A stretch of 64,000 bases of DNA, from positions 1 to 64,000 of the forward strand of contig NZ_JAHKQB010000027.1 of assembly GCF_018860625.1 (NCBI RefSeq), in the 5' to 3' direction. The DNA comes from Paracoccus sp. C2R09. Lineage in GTDB: Bacteria > Pseudomonadota > Alphaproteobacteria > Rhodobacterales > Rhodobacteraceae. Each line of letters begins with the position of its first letter. Position 1 is the first letter of the stretch. This document shows positions 52,225 through 61,366 of the stretch, one piece after another. The translations under genes were made by a program, and so were the position numbers. The notes below the pieces were generated by a model. It saw only the letters and a list, made by a program, of their open reading frames with translations. It had not been told where the DNA came from and ran no database searches.

Positions 52225-53400
52225 TCAGCCCGCCTTGCCTTGTGTTGCCGCCGGTTGCGCGCGGGCCGAGGACAGCGCGACGCGCAGGTCGCCCTCCATC
52301 CGGGTCAGTTCCTCTTCGGCGGCGCGGCGACGGGCGCGTCCCTCGTCGGCGATGCGCAGGCTGTCCTCGATCGTGGCGATCAGCTGGGCATTGGCCGATT
52401 TGACGGCTTCGATGTCGAAGACGCCGCGCTCGGTCTCGGTGCGGATCTGGGCATTGGCACTGCGCAGGTTGTCGGCATTGCGCGTCAGCAGCTCGTTCGT
52501 CAGATCGCTGGCCTCGCGCACGGCGCGCGCGGCCTCGGCGCTGCGCTGGATGGTGACGGCCTGCGCCAGCTGGGTTTCCCACAGCGGCACCGTGTTCACG
52601 AGGGTCGAATTGATCTTGGTGATCAGCGACTTGTCGTTTTCCTGCACCAGCCGGATCGAGGGAAGCGACTGCATCGTCACCTGCCGCGTCAACTTCAGGT
52701 CGTGGACCCGGCGTTCCAGATCGTCGCGCAGCGTGCGCAGGTCGCGCAGCTCCTGCGCCTCCATCACCTGCTCGCCCTCGGGGCGGGCGGCGACCTCCTC
52801 GATCTTGGCGGGGATCACCTTGCGATCCAGTTCCTGCAGCTTGGCCTCGCCCGCCGCGATATAGAGCGCGAGTTCGTCGTAGAAGTTCAGCGTCCGGTCA
52901 TAGAGCAGATCGAGCGATTTCACGTCCTTCAGAAGCGTCTGCTCGTGGCTTTCCAGCTCGGCGGTGATGCGGTCGATCTGGGTCTGGACCTTTTCATAGC
53001 TGGCGACGAACTTGGCGAAGGGCGCGGCACGGCCCAGCAGCTTTTCCCACCAGCTGCGCGTGCGGCGCACGTCCAGTTCCTGGGTCGAGAATCCGCGAAT
53101 GGTCGTCACCACCTCGCGCAGGCTGTCGCCCGCGGGGCCGGCATCCTTGCTTTTGACATCGCCCAGCATCTGCTGGCTGATCTGCTGCAGATCGCCCTGC
53201 GCACGCGTGCCGAACCGAAGGATCGAGCTGCTGTCCGCAAGGTCGATCTCGTCCATGCGCTGGCGGACCTGCGCCTGCACGGTCGGATCCTGCGCGTCGA
53301 TCAGGTCTTCGGCGGGGGCGGGTTCGGGCAGCGCGGTCGAGGTCACGCTTTCGATATCCTCGCGCAGGGCCTCGGCGCGGCGGCGAATTTCGTCACTCAT
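52225..53400 (-). CDS. Toxic anion resistance protein, TelA family
   Basis: A 391-residue protein of the TelA/KlaA family, named for plasmid tellurite resistance and also found in Ter-linked stress systems. The core is nearly all helical coiled coil: SLDLLYDRTLNFYDELALYI, AGEAKLQELDR, VTMQSLPSIRLVQENDKSL and TVPLWETQLAQAV are recognisable family blocks. It has no membrane segment. ATG 53400 gives the usual MSDEIRRR start. It heads a five-gene operon with DUF2927, SPFH/GYF, zinc-ribbon and kinase genes. No TerB, TerC, TerD or TerZ gene is in the window. Confidence 0.85.
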   Translation of the reverse strand: MSDEIRRRAEALREDIESVTSTALPEPAPAEDLIDAQDPTVQAQVRQRMDEIDLADSSSILRFGTRAQGDLQQISQQMLGDVKSKDAGPAGDSLREVVTTIRGFSTQELDVRRTRSWWEKLLGRAAPFAKFVASYEKVQTQIDRITAELESHEQTLLKDVKSLDLLYDRTLNFYDELALYIAAGEAKLQELDRKVIPAKIEEVAARPEGEQVMEAQELRDLRTLRDDLERRVHDLKLTRQVTMQSLPSIRLVQENDKSLITKINSTLVNTVPLWETQLAQAVTIQRSAEAARAVREASDLTNELLTRNADNLRSANAQIRTETERGVFDIEAVKSANAQLIATIEDSLRIADEGRARRRAAEEELTRMEGDLRVALSSARAQPAATQGKAG

Positions 53401-53488
53401 CACAAACTTCCCTGTCCAATGGCGCGGCGAGGATGCCACGCCCTGTCGCAACGCAGCATATGGGGAAATCGCGCATTCGCAACGTGAC

Positions 53489-53513
53489 AAGGGGGCGAAT
53501 TGATCGCCCCCTT
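53489..53513 (-). terminator. Hairpin downstream of the FadJ-like gene
   Basis: AAGGGGGCG (53489-53497) pairs with CGCCCCCTT (53505-53513) with a 7-base loop. It lies 15 bases past the FadJ-like stop on the minus strand. The T run is short, but stem strength and position support termination. Confidence 0.7.
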
Positions 53514-53527
53514 GCAATCATGACACG

Positions 53528-55714
53528 TCAGGCGGCCTGCTTGCCCGCGCCGAAGCGGCCATAGAAGCTGTCGCCCTTCTCGGCCATCTCGCGCAGAAGG
53601 GCGGGGGCCTTGAAGCGGTCGCCATGGCGTTCGGTCAGCCCATCGCAGATCTCGACCGCGCGGGCGGCGCCCAGCATGTCCAGCCAGCCGAAGGGGCCAC
53701 CCGACCAGGGCGCGAAGCCCCAGCCCAGGATCGCGCCGACATCGCCTTCGCGGATATCCTCCAGCACGCCGGCCTCGAGGGCGCGCACGGCCTCCAGCGT
53801 CTGTGCGAACATCAGGCGGTGCTGCACCTCGGTCAGCTCGGGCTGATCGTCCGCCTGGGGATAGCGCGTGTCCAGTTCCGCCCACAGGCCCTGGCGCTTG
53901 CCCTTGTCGTCATAGTCGTAGAAGCCCGCATTCGCCTTGCGACCCATGCGGCCCGCATCGGCCATGGCAAAGATCACCTCGTCGACCGCATCGTCGGGAT
54001 AGGCATCGCCCATCGCCGCGCGGGTGGCCTTGGCGATCTTGACGCCCAGGTCGATGCTGGTCTCGTCCACCAGTTGCAGCGGGCCAAGGGGCATCCCCAT
54101 CATCTTGGCGGCATTCTCGATCAGGGTCGGGTTCACACCTTCGCCGACCATGCGGATGCCTTCGTTGATGTAGGGGATGATGCAGCGGTTGGCATAGAAG
54201 AACCGTTCATCATTGACCACGATGGGCGTCTTGCGGATCTGGCGGACGAAATCCAGCGCCTTGGCGGCGGCGCGGGGGCCGGTTTCGCGGCCCTTGATGA
54301 TCTCGACCAGCAGCATCTTGTCTACCGGGCTGAAGAAGTGGATGCCGATGAACTGCTCGGGGCGGCTGCTGGCGCGGGCCAGGTCGCTGATCGGCAGGGT
54401 CGAGGTGTTGGTCGCGAAGATCGCGTCCTCGGGGATCACGGCCTCGGCCTTCTTGGTGACCTCGGCCTTGACCGAGGGGTCCTCGAACACGGCCTCGACG
54501 ATCAGGTCGCAGCCCTGCAGCGCATCGTAATCGGTCGTGGCGGTGATGCGGGACAGCACCTCGGCCTTCTTCTCCTCGGTCGATTTCCTGCGGCTGATCG
54601 CCTTGTCCAGCAGCCCTTCCGAATAGGCCTTGCCCTTGTCGGCGCTGGCTTGCGCCGCGTCGATCAGCACGACCTCGATGCCCGCCATCGCGCTGACATA
54701 GGCGATGCCCGCGCCCATCATGCCCGCGCCCAAGATGCCGACCTTCTTCACCTTCTGATCGGGGGCCTCGGGGCGGTTCGCGCCTTTTTCCAGGGCTTCC
54801 TTGTTGATGAACAGGCTGCGGATCATCGCGCTGCTGGAGGGGTTCATCAGCACGTTGGTGAACCAGCGGGCCTCGATCTTGAGCGCCTGGTCGAAGGGCA
54901 CCATCGCGCCCTCATAGACCGCCGATAGAAGCGCCTTGGCCGCCGGATAGACGCCCATCGTCTTGCCATGCACCATCGCGGACGCGCCCACGAAGGTCAT
55001 GAAGCCCGCGGGGTGGAAGGGTTCGCCCCCCGGCATCTTGTAGCCCTTGGCGTCCCAGGGTTTCACGATATCCGCATCGGTCGCGTTCAGCACCCATTCG
55101 CGGGCCGCGGCCACCGGATCCTCGGACACCTCGTCGATGATGCCCGCGGCCTTGGCCTTCTTCGGGTCCGACAGCTTGCCCTCCAGCAGGAAGGGGGCCG
55201 CGGCCATCGCGCCCAGCTTGCGCGTCAGGCGGATCGTCCCGCCCGATCCGGGGAAGATGCCGACCATGATCTCGGGCAGGCCGATCTTGGCGCGGGCATT
55301 GTCGGCGGCAAAGATGCGATGCGTGGCCAGCGGCAGTTCCAGCCCGATCCCAAGCGCGGTGCCGGGCAGGGCGGCTGCGATGGGCTTGCCACCCTTCTTC
55401 GTCTTGCGGTCCATGCCCGCCAGCTCGATCTTGCGCAGCAGGTGGTGCAGGCCCATGACGCCGTCGAAGACGCCCTGCGCACCGCCCTGATCGCGCATGC
55501 CGGCGATGACGTTCAGGTCCATTCCCGCGGCAAAGTCCTTCTTGCCGCTGGTGATGACGATGCCCTTGACCGCATCATCGGCCAGCGCGTCGTCGATCAG
55601 GTCGCTCAGGGTGTTCGCGCCATCCATCGACAGCACGTTCATGGATTTGCCCTGAACGTCCCAGGTGATGATCGCGACGCCGTCGGCGCCCTTCTCCATC
55701 GTGAAATCGGTCAT
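53528..55714 (-). CDS. Multifunctional enoyl-CoA hydratase / 3-hydroxyacyl-CoA dehydrogenase (FadJ-like)
   Basis: A 728-residue beta-oxidation enzyme. Residues 1-190 are enoyl-CoA hydratase: GKKDFAAGMDLN (oxyanion hole), GLELPLATHRI and IGLPEIMVGIFPGSGGTIRL supply the two Glu residues. Residues about 310-500 hold the NAD-binding 3-hydroxyacyl-CoA dehydrogenase domain (VGILGAGMMGAGIAYVSA) and 500-728 its helical C-terminal domain (GIHFFSPVDKM). The thiolase gene lies upstream on the same strand with an 11-base gap, giving the complex's usual partner. ATG 55714 is chosen from the MTDFTMEKG start; codons further upstream are unlikely. Confidence 0.95.
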   Translation of the reverse strand: MTDFTMEKGADGVAIITWDVQGKSMNVLSMDGANTLSDLIDDALADDAVKGIVITSGKKDFAAGMDLNVIAGMRDQGGAQGVFDGVMGLHHLLRKIELAGMDRKTKKGGKPIAAALPGTALGIGLELPLATHRIFAADNARAKIGLPEIMVGIFPGSGGTIRLTRKLGAMAAAPFLLEGKLSDPKKAKAAGIIDEVSEDPVAAAREWVLNATDADIVKPWDAKGYKMPGGEPFHPAGFMTFVGASAMVHGKTMGVYPAAKALLSAVYEGAMVPFDQALKIEARWFTNVLMNPSSSAMIRSLFINKEALEKGANRPEAPDQKVKKVGILGAGMMGAGIAYVSAMAGIEVVLIDAAQASADKGKAYSEGLLDKAISRRKSTEEKKAEVLSRITATTDYDALQGCDLIVEAVFEDPSVKAEVTKKAEAVIPEDAIFATNTSTLPISDLARASSRPEQFIGIHFFSPVDKMLLVEIIKGRETGPRAAAKALDFVRQIRKTPIVVNDERFFYANRCIIPYINEGIRMVGEGVNPTLIENAAKMMGMPLGPLQLVDETSIDLGVKIAKATRAAMGDAYPDDAVDEVIFAMADAGRMGRKANAGFYDYDDKGKRQGLWAELDTRYPQADDQPELTEVQHRLMFAQTLEAVRALEAGVLEDIREGDVGAILGWGFAPWSGGPFGWLDMLGAARAVEICDGLTERHGDRFKAPALLREMAEKGDSFYGRFGAGKQAA

Positions 55715-55725
55715 GATCAGGCTCC

Positions 55726-56937
55726 TCACACGCGCTCGATGATGGTGGCCGCGCCCATGCCGGACGCGATGCACAGGGTCGCCAGACCCACGTTCTTGTC
55801 CTGACGCTCCAACTCGTCCAGCAGGGTGCCGATGATGATCGCGCCGGTCGCGCCAAGCGGATGGCCCATGGCGATCGCGCCGCCATTGACGTTCACCTTC
55901 GAGGGATCGACCTGGAAGGCCTGCATGAAGCGCAGCACCACCGAGGAGAACGCCTCGTTCACCTCGAACAGGTCGATATCGCCGATGGACATGCCGCTGT
56001 CGCGCAGGATCTTCTCGGTCACGGGGACCGGGCCGGTCAGCATGATCGTGGGATCGGTGCCGATCTTGGCGGTGGAGCGGATGCGGGCGCGGGGCTTCAG
56101 GCCGTGGGCCTTGCCGAATTCCTCGTTCCCGATCAGCACGGCAGCCGCGCCGTCCACGATGCCGCTGCTGTTGCCCGCGTGGTGGATGTGGTCGATGGCG
56201 GACAGATGCGGGTATTTCAGCATCGCCACCTTGTCGAAGCCGGGCATCATCTCGCCCATCTCCTTGAAGGCGGGCTTCAGCTTGGCCAGATCGTCGATCG
56301 TCGTGCCGGGGCGCATGTATTCGTCGCGATCAAGGATCGTCAGCCCGTTCTGATCAAGAACCGGAACGATGGACTTGACGAAGCGACCTTCCTCCCATGC
56401 CTGCGCGGCGCGGCGCTGGCTTTCCAGCGCCATGGCGTCGGCCTCGTCCCGGGTGATGCCGTATTCGGTCGCGATGATGTCCGCGCTGATGCCCTGCGGC
56501 ACGAAATAGGATTTCATCGCAAGGCTGGGATCGACCGCGATGGCGGCGCCGTCGCTGCCCATGGCCACGCGGCCCATCATCTCGACCCCGCCGGCGATAT
56601 AGGCGCTGCCCGCACCGCCCTTGATCTGGTTGGCGGCCAGGTTCACGGCCTCCATCCCCGATGCGCAGAAGCGGTTGATCGACAGGCCCGGAATGCGTTC
56701 GTCCAGATCGGATGCCAGCACCGCGCTGCGTGCCAGGCAGCCGCCCTGTTCCTTGACTTGGGTGACGTTGCCCCAGATCACGTCCTCGACCGCGTGGCCC
56801 TCCAGGTTGTTGCGTTCCTTGACGGCGTTCAGCAGGCGCGCGGACAGCGCCAGCGACGTGACCTCGTGCAGGCTGCCATCGGGGCGGCCCTTGCCGCGCG
56901 GCGTGCGGGCGGCGTCATAGATATATGCGTCGGTCAT
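55726..56937 (-). CDS. Acetyl-CoA C-acyltransferase (thiolase)
   Basis: A 403-residue thiolase that cleaves 3-ketoacyl-CoA. The acyl-accepting Cys lies in SINRFCASGMEAVNLAA, the activating residues in FEVNEAF and NGGAIAMGHPLGATGA, and the second catalytic Cys in TLCIASGMG. The form CIASGMG differs slightly from the common CxGGGxG. Paired with the FadJ-like gene, it is probably the FadA/FadI type for fatty-acid degradation rather than biosynthetic PhaA. Its start overlaps the GST stop (ATGA). Confidence 0.93.
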   Translation of the reverse strand: MTDAYIYDAARTPRGKGRPDGSLHEVTSLALSARLLNAVKERNNLEGHAVEDVIWGNVTQVKEQGGCLARSAVLASDLDERIPGLSINRFCASGMEAVNLAANQIKGGAGSAYIAGGVEMMGRVAMGSDGAAIAVDPSLAMKSYFVPQGISADIIATEYGITRDEADAMALESQRRAAQAWEEGRFVKSIVPVLDQNGLTILDRDEYMRPGTTIDDLAKLKPAFKEMGEMMPGFDKVAMLKYPHLSAIDHIHHAGNSSGIVDGAAAVLIGNEEFGKAHGLKPRARIRSTAKIGTDPTIMLTGPVPVTEKILRDSGMSIGDIDLFEVNEAFSSVVLRFMQAFQVDPSKVNVNGGAIAMGHPLGATGAIIIGTLLDELERQDKNVGLATLCIASGMGAATIIERV

Positions 56938-57575
56938 ATGTCCTCCTCGGTCGCCCGGTCCGATGGATTTCCGGGCATCAGGTCATAGGGGTGCTTCCAG
57001 CCGGGCAGATCGGCGATGCCGTCCAGCCAGCGGTCGATATTCGTCCATTCGGCGCGGTCGAAGCCGAAGGGTTCGGGATAATAGAGGTAACCGCACAGCG
57101 CGAAATCGGCGATGGTCGGCCCGCCCGGGGCCACCCAGTCGCGATCGGCCAGATGCGTGTCCAGCACCTTGAGCGCTGCCAGCAGGCGACCCTGCAGGAA
57201 CTCTGCCGCACCCACGGGGCGCTTGTTCTGGGGGATGAAGTTCAGCTGGAACCGTGCCGGCCCGCCCGAGGCGGAAACCTTGTGGTTGTCGAACATCAGC
57301 CAGCGCAGCGTCTCGTTGCGGTCGCTGCCCCAGTACTTGCCGTGCAGGTCGGCCAGGTGCATCTGGATGACCGCCGACTGTGTCAGCGTCAGGCTGCCCT
57401 CGCGAAAGACGGGAATCTCGCCCATGGGGTTCAGCGCGCGGAATTCAGGTGTCCGGGCCTCGCCGTTGAAGAAGTCCACATAGACGGGGCGCCAGTCATG
57501 GCCCGTCAGTTCCAGGGTCAGCGCCGCCTTGTAGGCATTGCCGCTTTCGCCGAAGCACCAGAGATCTGCGGTCAT
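56934..57575 (-). CDS. Glutathione S-transferase family protein
   Basis: A 213-residue GST. The N-terminal thioredoxin-like domain has WCFGESGNAYKAALTLELTG and the cis-Pro segment NPMGEIPVFREG, with LTQSAVIQMHLAD as the glutathione-site helix. The all-helical C-terminal domain includes PTIADFALCGYL. AGGAGGAAAG directly before ATG 57575 is an unusually good ribosome-binding site. The gene sits inside a beta-oxidation operon, between acyl-CoA dehydrogenase and thiolase genes; its substrate there is unknown. Confidence 0.9.
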   Translation of the reverse strand: MTADLWCFGESGNAYKAALTLELTGHDWRPVYVDFFNGEARTPEFRALNPMGEIPVFREGSLTLTQSAVIQMHLADLHGKYWGSDRNETLRWLMFDNHKVSASGGPARFQLNFIPQNKRPVGAAEFLQGRLLAALKVLDTHLADRDWVAPGGPTIADFALCGYLYYPEPFGFDRAEWTNIDRWLDGIADLPGWKHPYDLMPGNPSDRATEEDI

Positions 57576-57627
57576 CTTTCCTCCTGCTGCCGGGGGTGCG
57601 GCCCCCGGCATGTTGCGGTTCACGGGT

Positions 57628-59403
57628 TCAGAACGCTTCGGCCTCCAGCGCCATGACGGTTTCGGCGCCCGACTGGATGCGGGCCAGATGCGTCGCCGTC
57701 ATCGGCAGTTGGCGCTTCATGTAGTAGCGCCCGGTGGCCAGCTTGGTGCGATAGAAGGCCTCGTCCGCGGTGCCCGCATCCAGCGCCGCCTGCGCGGCGA
57801 CGGCCATGCGTGCCCAGACCAGCCCGAAGGTCACATGCCCGAACAGGTGCATGAAGTCGTAGCTGCCCGCCAGCGCGTCGTTGGGGTTCTTCATCCCGCG
57901 TTCCATGAAGAACATGGCGGCGGTCTGCAGGTCCTTGGAGGCTGCCTTCAGCGGCGCGATGAAATCGTCGGCCAGCGGTCCGTCGGCGTTTTCCTTGCAG
58001 AAGGATTTCACCATCTCGAAATAGGCCATGACGTGCTTGCCGCCGTCCTGCGCCAGCTTGCGCCCGACCAGGTCCAGCGCCTGAACGCCGTTCGCGCCTT
58101 CGTAGATCATGGTGATGCGCGCATCGCGAACGAATTGCGACATGCCCCATTCCTCGACATAGCCGTGGCCGCCGAAGACCTGCTGCGCCTGGATTGTGGT
58201 CTCCAGCCCCTTGTCGGTCATGAAGCCCTTGATGACCGGCGTCAGCAACGAGATCAGCCCCTCGGCATCGGCATCCTGTGCCATGTGGCTGCGGTCGATC
58301 AGATGCGCGCCCCACAGCGCCAGCGCACGCGCGCCTTCCAGGAAGGATTTCTGGTCCATCAGGCTGCGGCGGATGTCGGGATGCACGATCAGCGGATCGG
58401 CGGGACCGGACGGGTTCTGCGTGCCGGTGACGGCGCGGCCCTGCAGGCGATCCTTGGCATAGGCCAGCGCGTTCTGATAGGCGGGCACCGCGCAGGCATA
58501 GCCCTGCAGGCCGACGCCCAGACGGGCCTCGTTCATCATGGTGAACATGGCGCGCATGCCCTTGTGCAGGTCGCCCAGCAGCCAGCCCCTGGCACCGTCA
58601 TAGTTCATGACGCAGGTGGCATTGCCGTGGATGCCCATCTTCTCTTCCAGCGATCCGACCGAGACGCCGTTGCGTTCCCCGACCGAGCCGTCCTCGTTCA
58701 CGAGGAACTTGGGCACGATGAACAGGCTGATGCCCTTGGTGCCCTCGCCGCCGCCGGGGGCCTTGGCCAGCACCAGGTGGATGACGTTTTCCGACATGTC
58801 GTGATCGCCGGCCGAGATGAAGATCTTCTGGCCCGTGATCAGGTAGCTGCCGTCATCCTGCGGTTCGGCCTTGGTGCGCAGCATGCCCAGATCGGTCCCG
58901 CAATGCGGTTCCGTCAGGTTCATCGTGCCGGTCCAGTCGCAGCTGACCATCTTGGGCAGATAGGTCTGTTTCTGTTCGTCGGTGCCATGGGCGTGGATCG
59001 CCGAATAGGCGCCATGCGTCAGGCCCTGATACATGTTGAAGGCCATGTTGGCGCCCACGAACAGCTCTCCCACGGCGGTGCCGAGGGCGAAGGGCATGCC
59101 CTGCCCGCCATATTCGGGGTCGCAATCCAGCGCGGTCCAGCCGCCTTCCTTCACGGCCTCGAACGCCTTGCCGAAGCCCTCGGGCGTGCGGACGACGCCG
59201 TTTTCCAGAACGCAGCCCTGCTCGTCGCCCACGCGGTTCAGGGGCGCCAGCACCTCGGCCGACAGCTTGCCGGCGGCCTCGAGGATGGCTTCGGTGAATT
59301 CGGGATCGAGATCGGAATGACCGGGCAGGTCCGATTGGGACAGCTTGAGAAGGTCGTGCAGGACGAATTGCAGGTCGCGGACGGGCGGTTCGAAGATCGG
59401 CAT
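57628..59403 (-). CDS. Acyl-CoA dehydrogenase, long-form (DmdC-like family)
   Basis: A 591-residue flavoenzyme, about 200 residues longer than standard acyl-CoA dehydrogenases. The N-terminal [15 protein letters not shown] extension, the FAD-binding [19 protein letters not shown], the [13 protein letters not shown] segment, and the catalytic region [20 protein letters not shown] are visible, followed by a C2-type C-terminal domain. This architecture matches the family annotated as 3-methylmercaptopropionyl-CoA dehydrogenase (DmdC) and relatives. With no other dmd gene nearby, a fatty-acyl or aromatic acyl substrate is equally possible. ATG 59403 is 4 bases after the MerR stop. Confidence 0.9.
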   Translation of the reverse strand: MPIFEPPVRDLQFVLHDLLKLSQSDLPGHSDLDPEFTEAILEAAGKLSAEVLAPLNRVGDEQGCVLENGVVRTPEGFGKAFEAVKEGGWTALDCDPEYGGQGMPFALGTAVGELFVGANMAFNMYQGLTHGAYSAIHAHGTDEQKQTYLPKMVSCDWTGTMNLTEPHCGTDLGMLRTKAEPQDDGSYLITGQKIFISAGDHDMSENVIHLVLAKAPGGGEGTKGISLFIVPKFLVNEDGSVGERNGVSVGSLEEKMGIHGNATCVMNYDGARGWLLGDLHKGMRAMFTMMNEARLGVGLQGYACAVPAYQNALAYAKDRLQGRAVTGTQNPSGPADPLIVHPDIRRSLMDQKSFLEGARALALWGAHLIDRSHMAQDADAEGLISLLTPVIKGFMTDKGLETTIQAQQVFGGHGYVEEWGMSQFVRDARITMIYEGANGVQALDLVGRKLAQDGGKHVMAYFEMVKSFCKENADGPLADDFIAPLKAASKDLQTAAMFFMERGMKNPNDALAGSYDFMHLFGHVTFGLVWARMAVAAQAALDAGTADEAFYRTKLATGRYYMKRQLPMTATHLARIQSGAETVMALEAEAF

Positions 59404-59407
59404 GGCT

Positions 59408-59806
59408 TTACCCCGTGGGCTGTTCGTTTGTCTCGGCGGCAAGCCGGCCTTCGGCATCGGAGATCTGGCGGCGCAGATCGTCGATGGCGATGCTCAGTTC
59501 GGCGTATTGGCGCTCCATGTCGGCCAGGCGGTCGCGGCTCACCTCGATCGTCGCGGCGATCTGGGTGCGGTTCGCGCCGCCGGGTTCATAGAGCTCGAGA
59601 AGCTGTCGGATCTGTTCGAGGCTGAAACCGAACCGCTTGCCGCGCAGGATCAGCGTCAGGCGTGCCCTGTCGCGGCGGTCGTACAGGCGATGCTGCCCCT
59701 TGCGCTGGGGAAAGATCAGCTCGCGCGCCTCGTAGAACCGAAGCGTGCGGGGCGTCACCTCGAAGGCATCGCACATTTCACGGATGGTCATCAGCGTATC
59801 GGACAT
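59408..59806 (-). CDS. MerR family transcriptional regulator (proximal)
   Basis: A 132-residue regulator. The winged helix is at residues 6-75 ([48 protein letters not shown]), followed by a dimerisation coiled coil and an acidic tail. It is 4 bases upstream of the acyl-CoA dehydrogenase gene and is likely to control the operon. The helix-turn-helix resembles LiuR-type regulators of branched-chain or fatty-acid degradation. A likely operator (59864-59879) lies 57 bases upstream. Its relation to the second MerR gene is discussed in findings. Confidence 0.88.
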   Translation of the reverse strand: MSDTLMTIREMCDAFEVTPRTLRFYEARELIFPQRKGQHRLYDRRDRARLTLILRGKRFGFSLEQIRQLLELYEPGGANRTQIAATIEVSRDRLADMERQYAELSIAIDDLRRQISDAEGRLAAETNEQPTG

Positions 59807-59863
59807 CTGGCGGCTTCTCCTCCTTCACCGGCTTGTCGTCCTTGGGCTGAACATATGGGCAGG

Positions 59864-59879
59864 TTGACGTGAACGTAAG
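59864..59879. promoter_or_regulatory. Possible MerR/LiuR-type operator
   Basis: TTGACGTGAACGTAAG, an imperfect dyad of the TTnACGT-nn-ACGTnA type, between the two MerR genes. From memory, LiuR-type MerR regulators recognise TTTACGT/ACGTAAA-like palindromes. No experiment is implied. Confidence 0.45.
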
Positions 59880-59915
59880 CAAGACGCCGCGTCACGGATG
59901 CCACCTGCCGTCACG

Positions 59916-60293
59916 TCAGTCCATGCGGCTCAGCTCCTCGGCAGTGGCGCGCCGCAGCTCCTCCAGCTCGTCGCGCGCGCCCTGCATTTCCTTCAGCTGC
60001 TGGTCCAGCACGGCCAGCTGCCGTTCGGCCATCCCGATCCAGACCTCGTATTGTTCGCGCGAGCCCTGCTTGTCGTAGATCTGCAGCCATTGCCGAATCT
60101 CCTCGAGGCTGAAGCCGAAGCGGCGACCGCGCAGGATCAGCGTCATCCGCGCAACCTCGCGCGGGCCGTAATAACGGGCGCGACCCTCCTTACGGGGCTG
60201 AAGCAGTTCGATATATTCGTAATAGCGCAGCGTGCGCGGCGTGACGTCGAAGCGTGTGCACATTTCCTTGAAACTGAGTTCGTCCCCGGTCAT
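59916..60293 (-). CDS. MerR family transcriptional regulator (distal)
   Basis: A 125-residue regulator with the MerR core DVTPRTLRYYEYIELLQPRKEG, YYGPREVARMTLILRGRRFGFSLEEIRQWL and a heptad-rich C-terminal helix. It shares much of its DNA-binding helix with the proximal MerR protein, suggesting tandem duplication. It has no metal-binding Cys cluster, so metal sensing is not expected. The gap to the divergent thioesterase gene (60294-60418) holds an imperfect dyad CCTTGG/CCTAGG-type. The two regulators may bind similar sites and partly substitute for each other. Confidence 0.86.
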   Translation of the reverse strand: MTGDELSFKEMCTRFDVTPRTLRYYEYIELLQPRKEGRARYYGPREVARMTLILRGRRFGFSLEEIRQWLQIYDKQGSREQYEVWIGMAERQLAVLDQQLKEMQGARDELEELRRATAEELSRMD

Positions 60294-60418
60294 CCGCGCC
60301 TCCTGTGCATTTCCCTTGGCGTCAACCTAGGCAATGCGCGAACGCATCTCAACCGAATCGACGGGGTTGAGGATGGGACGCGGGCAGGGATAATCATGAC
60401 AAAACGACAGGAGCATCA

Positions 60419-60862
60419 ATGTCCGAGGACGGAACGGCGCCCGGCGCCGAAGAGAGGGCCAAGCTTGCGCAGGCCTTCATCGAGCAGTTGCCGCATGCCA
60501 GGGCCCTGCAGATGCGCGTGGACGAGATCGGGGCCGGCAAGGCCGTGGTCTCGATGCCCTGGGCGGAACACCTGGTGGGCGATCCCCATACGGGCGTGAT
60601 CCACGGGGGCGTCATCTCGGCGCTGATGGACACCTGTTCGGGGGCGGCGGTCATGTCCCATCCCAGCCAGCCGCGGTCCACCGCGACGCTGGATCTGCGC
60701 ATCGACTACATGCGGTCGGCCACGCCGCGCCAGCGGATCACCGCGCGGGCCGAATGCTATCACATGACCCGCAGCGTCGCCTTCCTGCGCGCCGTCGCGC
60801 TGGACGAGGACGGCGGAAACCCCGTGGCGACCGCGACCGGCGCCTTCACGATCGAGAGGTAG
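60419..60862 (+). CDS. PaaI-type hotdog thioesterase (copy a)
   Basis: A 147-residue hotdog-fold acyl-CoA thioesterase. The family motif [11 protein letters not shown], with the conserved His-Gly-Gly and Asp, is at about residues 62-72. The strand [12 protein letters not shown] and the closing ATGAF are typical. It probably hydrolyses phenylacetyl-CoA or similar CoA esters. GGAG upstream of ATG 60419 fits. The second copy follows after 3 bases, and the pair is divergent from the MerR gene; a link to the neighbouring beta-oxidation operon is plausible. Confidence 0.86.
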   Translation: MSEDGTAPGAEERAKLAQAFIEQLPHARALQMRVDEIGAGKAVVSMPWAEHLVGDPHTGVIHGGVISALMDTCSGAAVMSHPSQPRSTATLDLRIDYMRSATPRQRITARAECYHMTRSVAFLRAVALDEDGGNPVATATGAFTIER

Positions 60863-60865
60863 TCC

Positions 60866-61366
60866 ATGGGCGATCGCAACGAACCGCTTCACCAGATCAA
60901 GTCCCGCCGCGATTCGGCGCTGAAGGCGCTGGTCGCAGGCGTCCCCTACATGCAGTGGCTGGGCGTCCAGTTCGACCGCCGCGGGGACGAACTGACGGCC
61001 ATCCTGCCCTATGCCGACAGGCTGATCGGCAATCCGCGCCTGCCCGCGATCCATGGCGGCGTGACGGCGGCCTTCCTTGAAATGACCGCGATCATGGAGC
61101 TGGCCTGGACCGCCATGTGGGAGGATATGGAGGCCGGCCGCATCGCCCCCACCGCCGAGGTGCCGGGCAGCGTGCCGCGTCTGCCCAAGACCATCGACTT
61201 CACCGTGGACTATCTGCGGTCGGGCCTGCCGCGCGACGCCTATGCACGAGCGCGGATCGTCCGGTCGGGCCGCCGCTATGCCAGCGTCCATGTCGAGACC
61301 TGGCAGGACAACCGGTCGCGGCTGATGGCGCAGGCCACGGGGCATTTCCTGATGCCGCAGCCATGA
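60866..61366 (+). CDS. PaaI-type hotdog thioesterase (copy b)
   Basis: A 166-residue hotdog protein with the motif HGGVTAAFLEMT, where the usual Asp of the catalytic motif is replaced by Glu (FLEMT in place of ALMDT). The strand PKTIDFTVDYLRSGLP and the ATGHF ending correspond to copy a. It has an extra N-terminal helix and an insertion (WEDMEAGRIAPTAEVPG). The Asp-to-Glu change may alter activity. It is coupled to the MATE gene by an ATGA overlap. Tandem hotdog genes may form heteromers, an inference only. Confidence 0.82.
   Translation: MGDRNEPLHQIKSRRDSALKALVAGVPYMQWLGVQFDRRGDELTAILPYADRLIGNPRLPAIHGGVTAAFLEMTAIMELAWTAMWEDMEAGRIAPTAEVPGSVPRLPKTIDFTVDYLRSGLPRDAYARARIVRSGRRYASVHVETWQDNRSRLMAQATGHFLMPQP

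Noticed and set aside
48818..53400. Whole operon as a classical tellurite-resistance (Ter) cluster
   Set aside because: Only a TelA-family gene is present; TerB, TerC, TerD, TerZ and TehB are absent, so a tellurite label is not justified.
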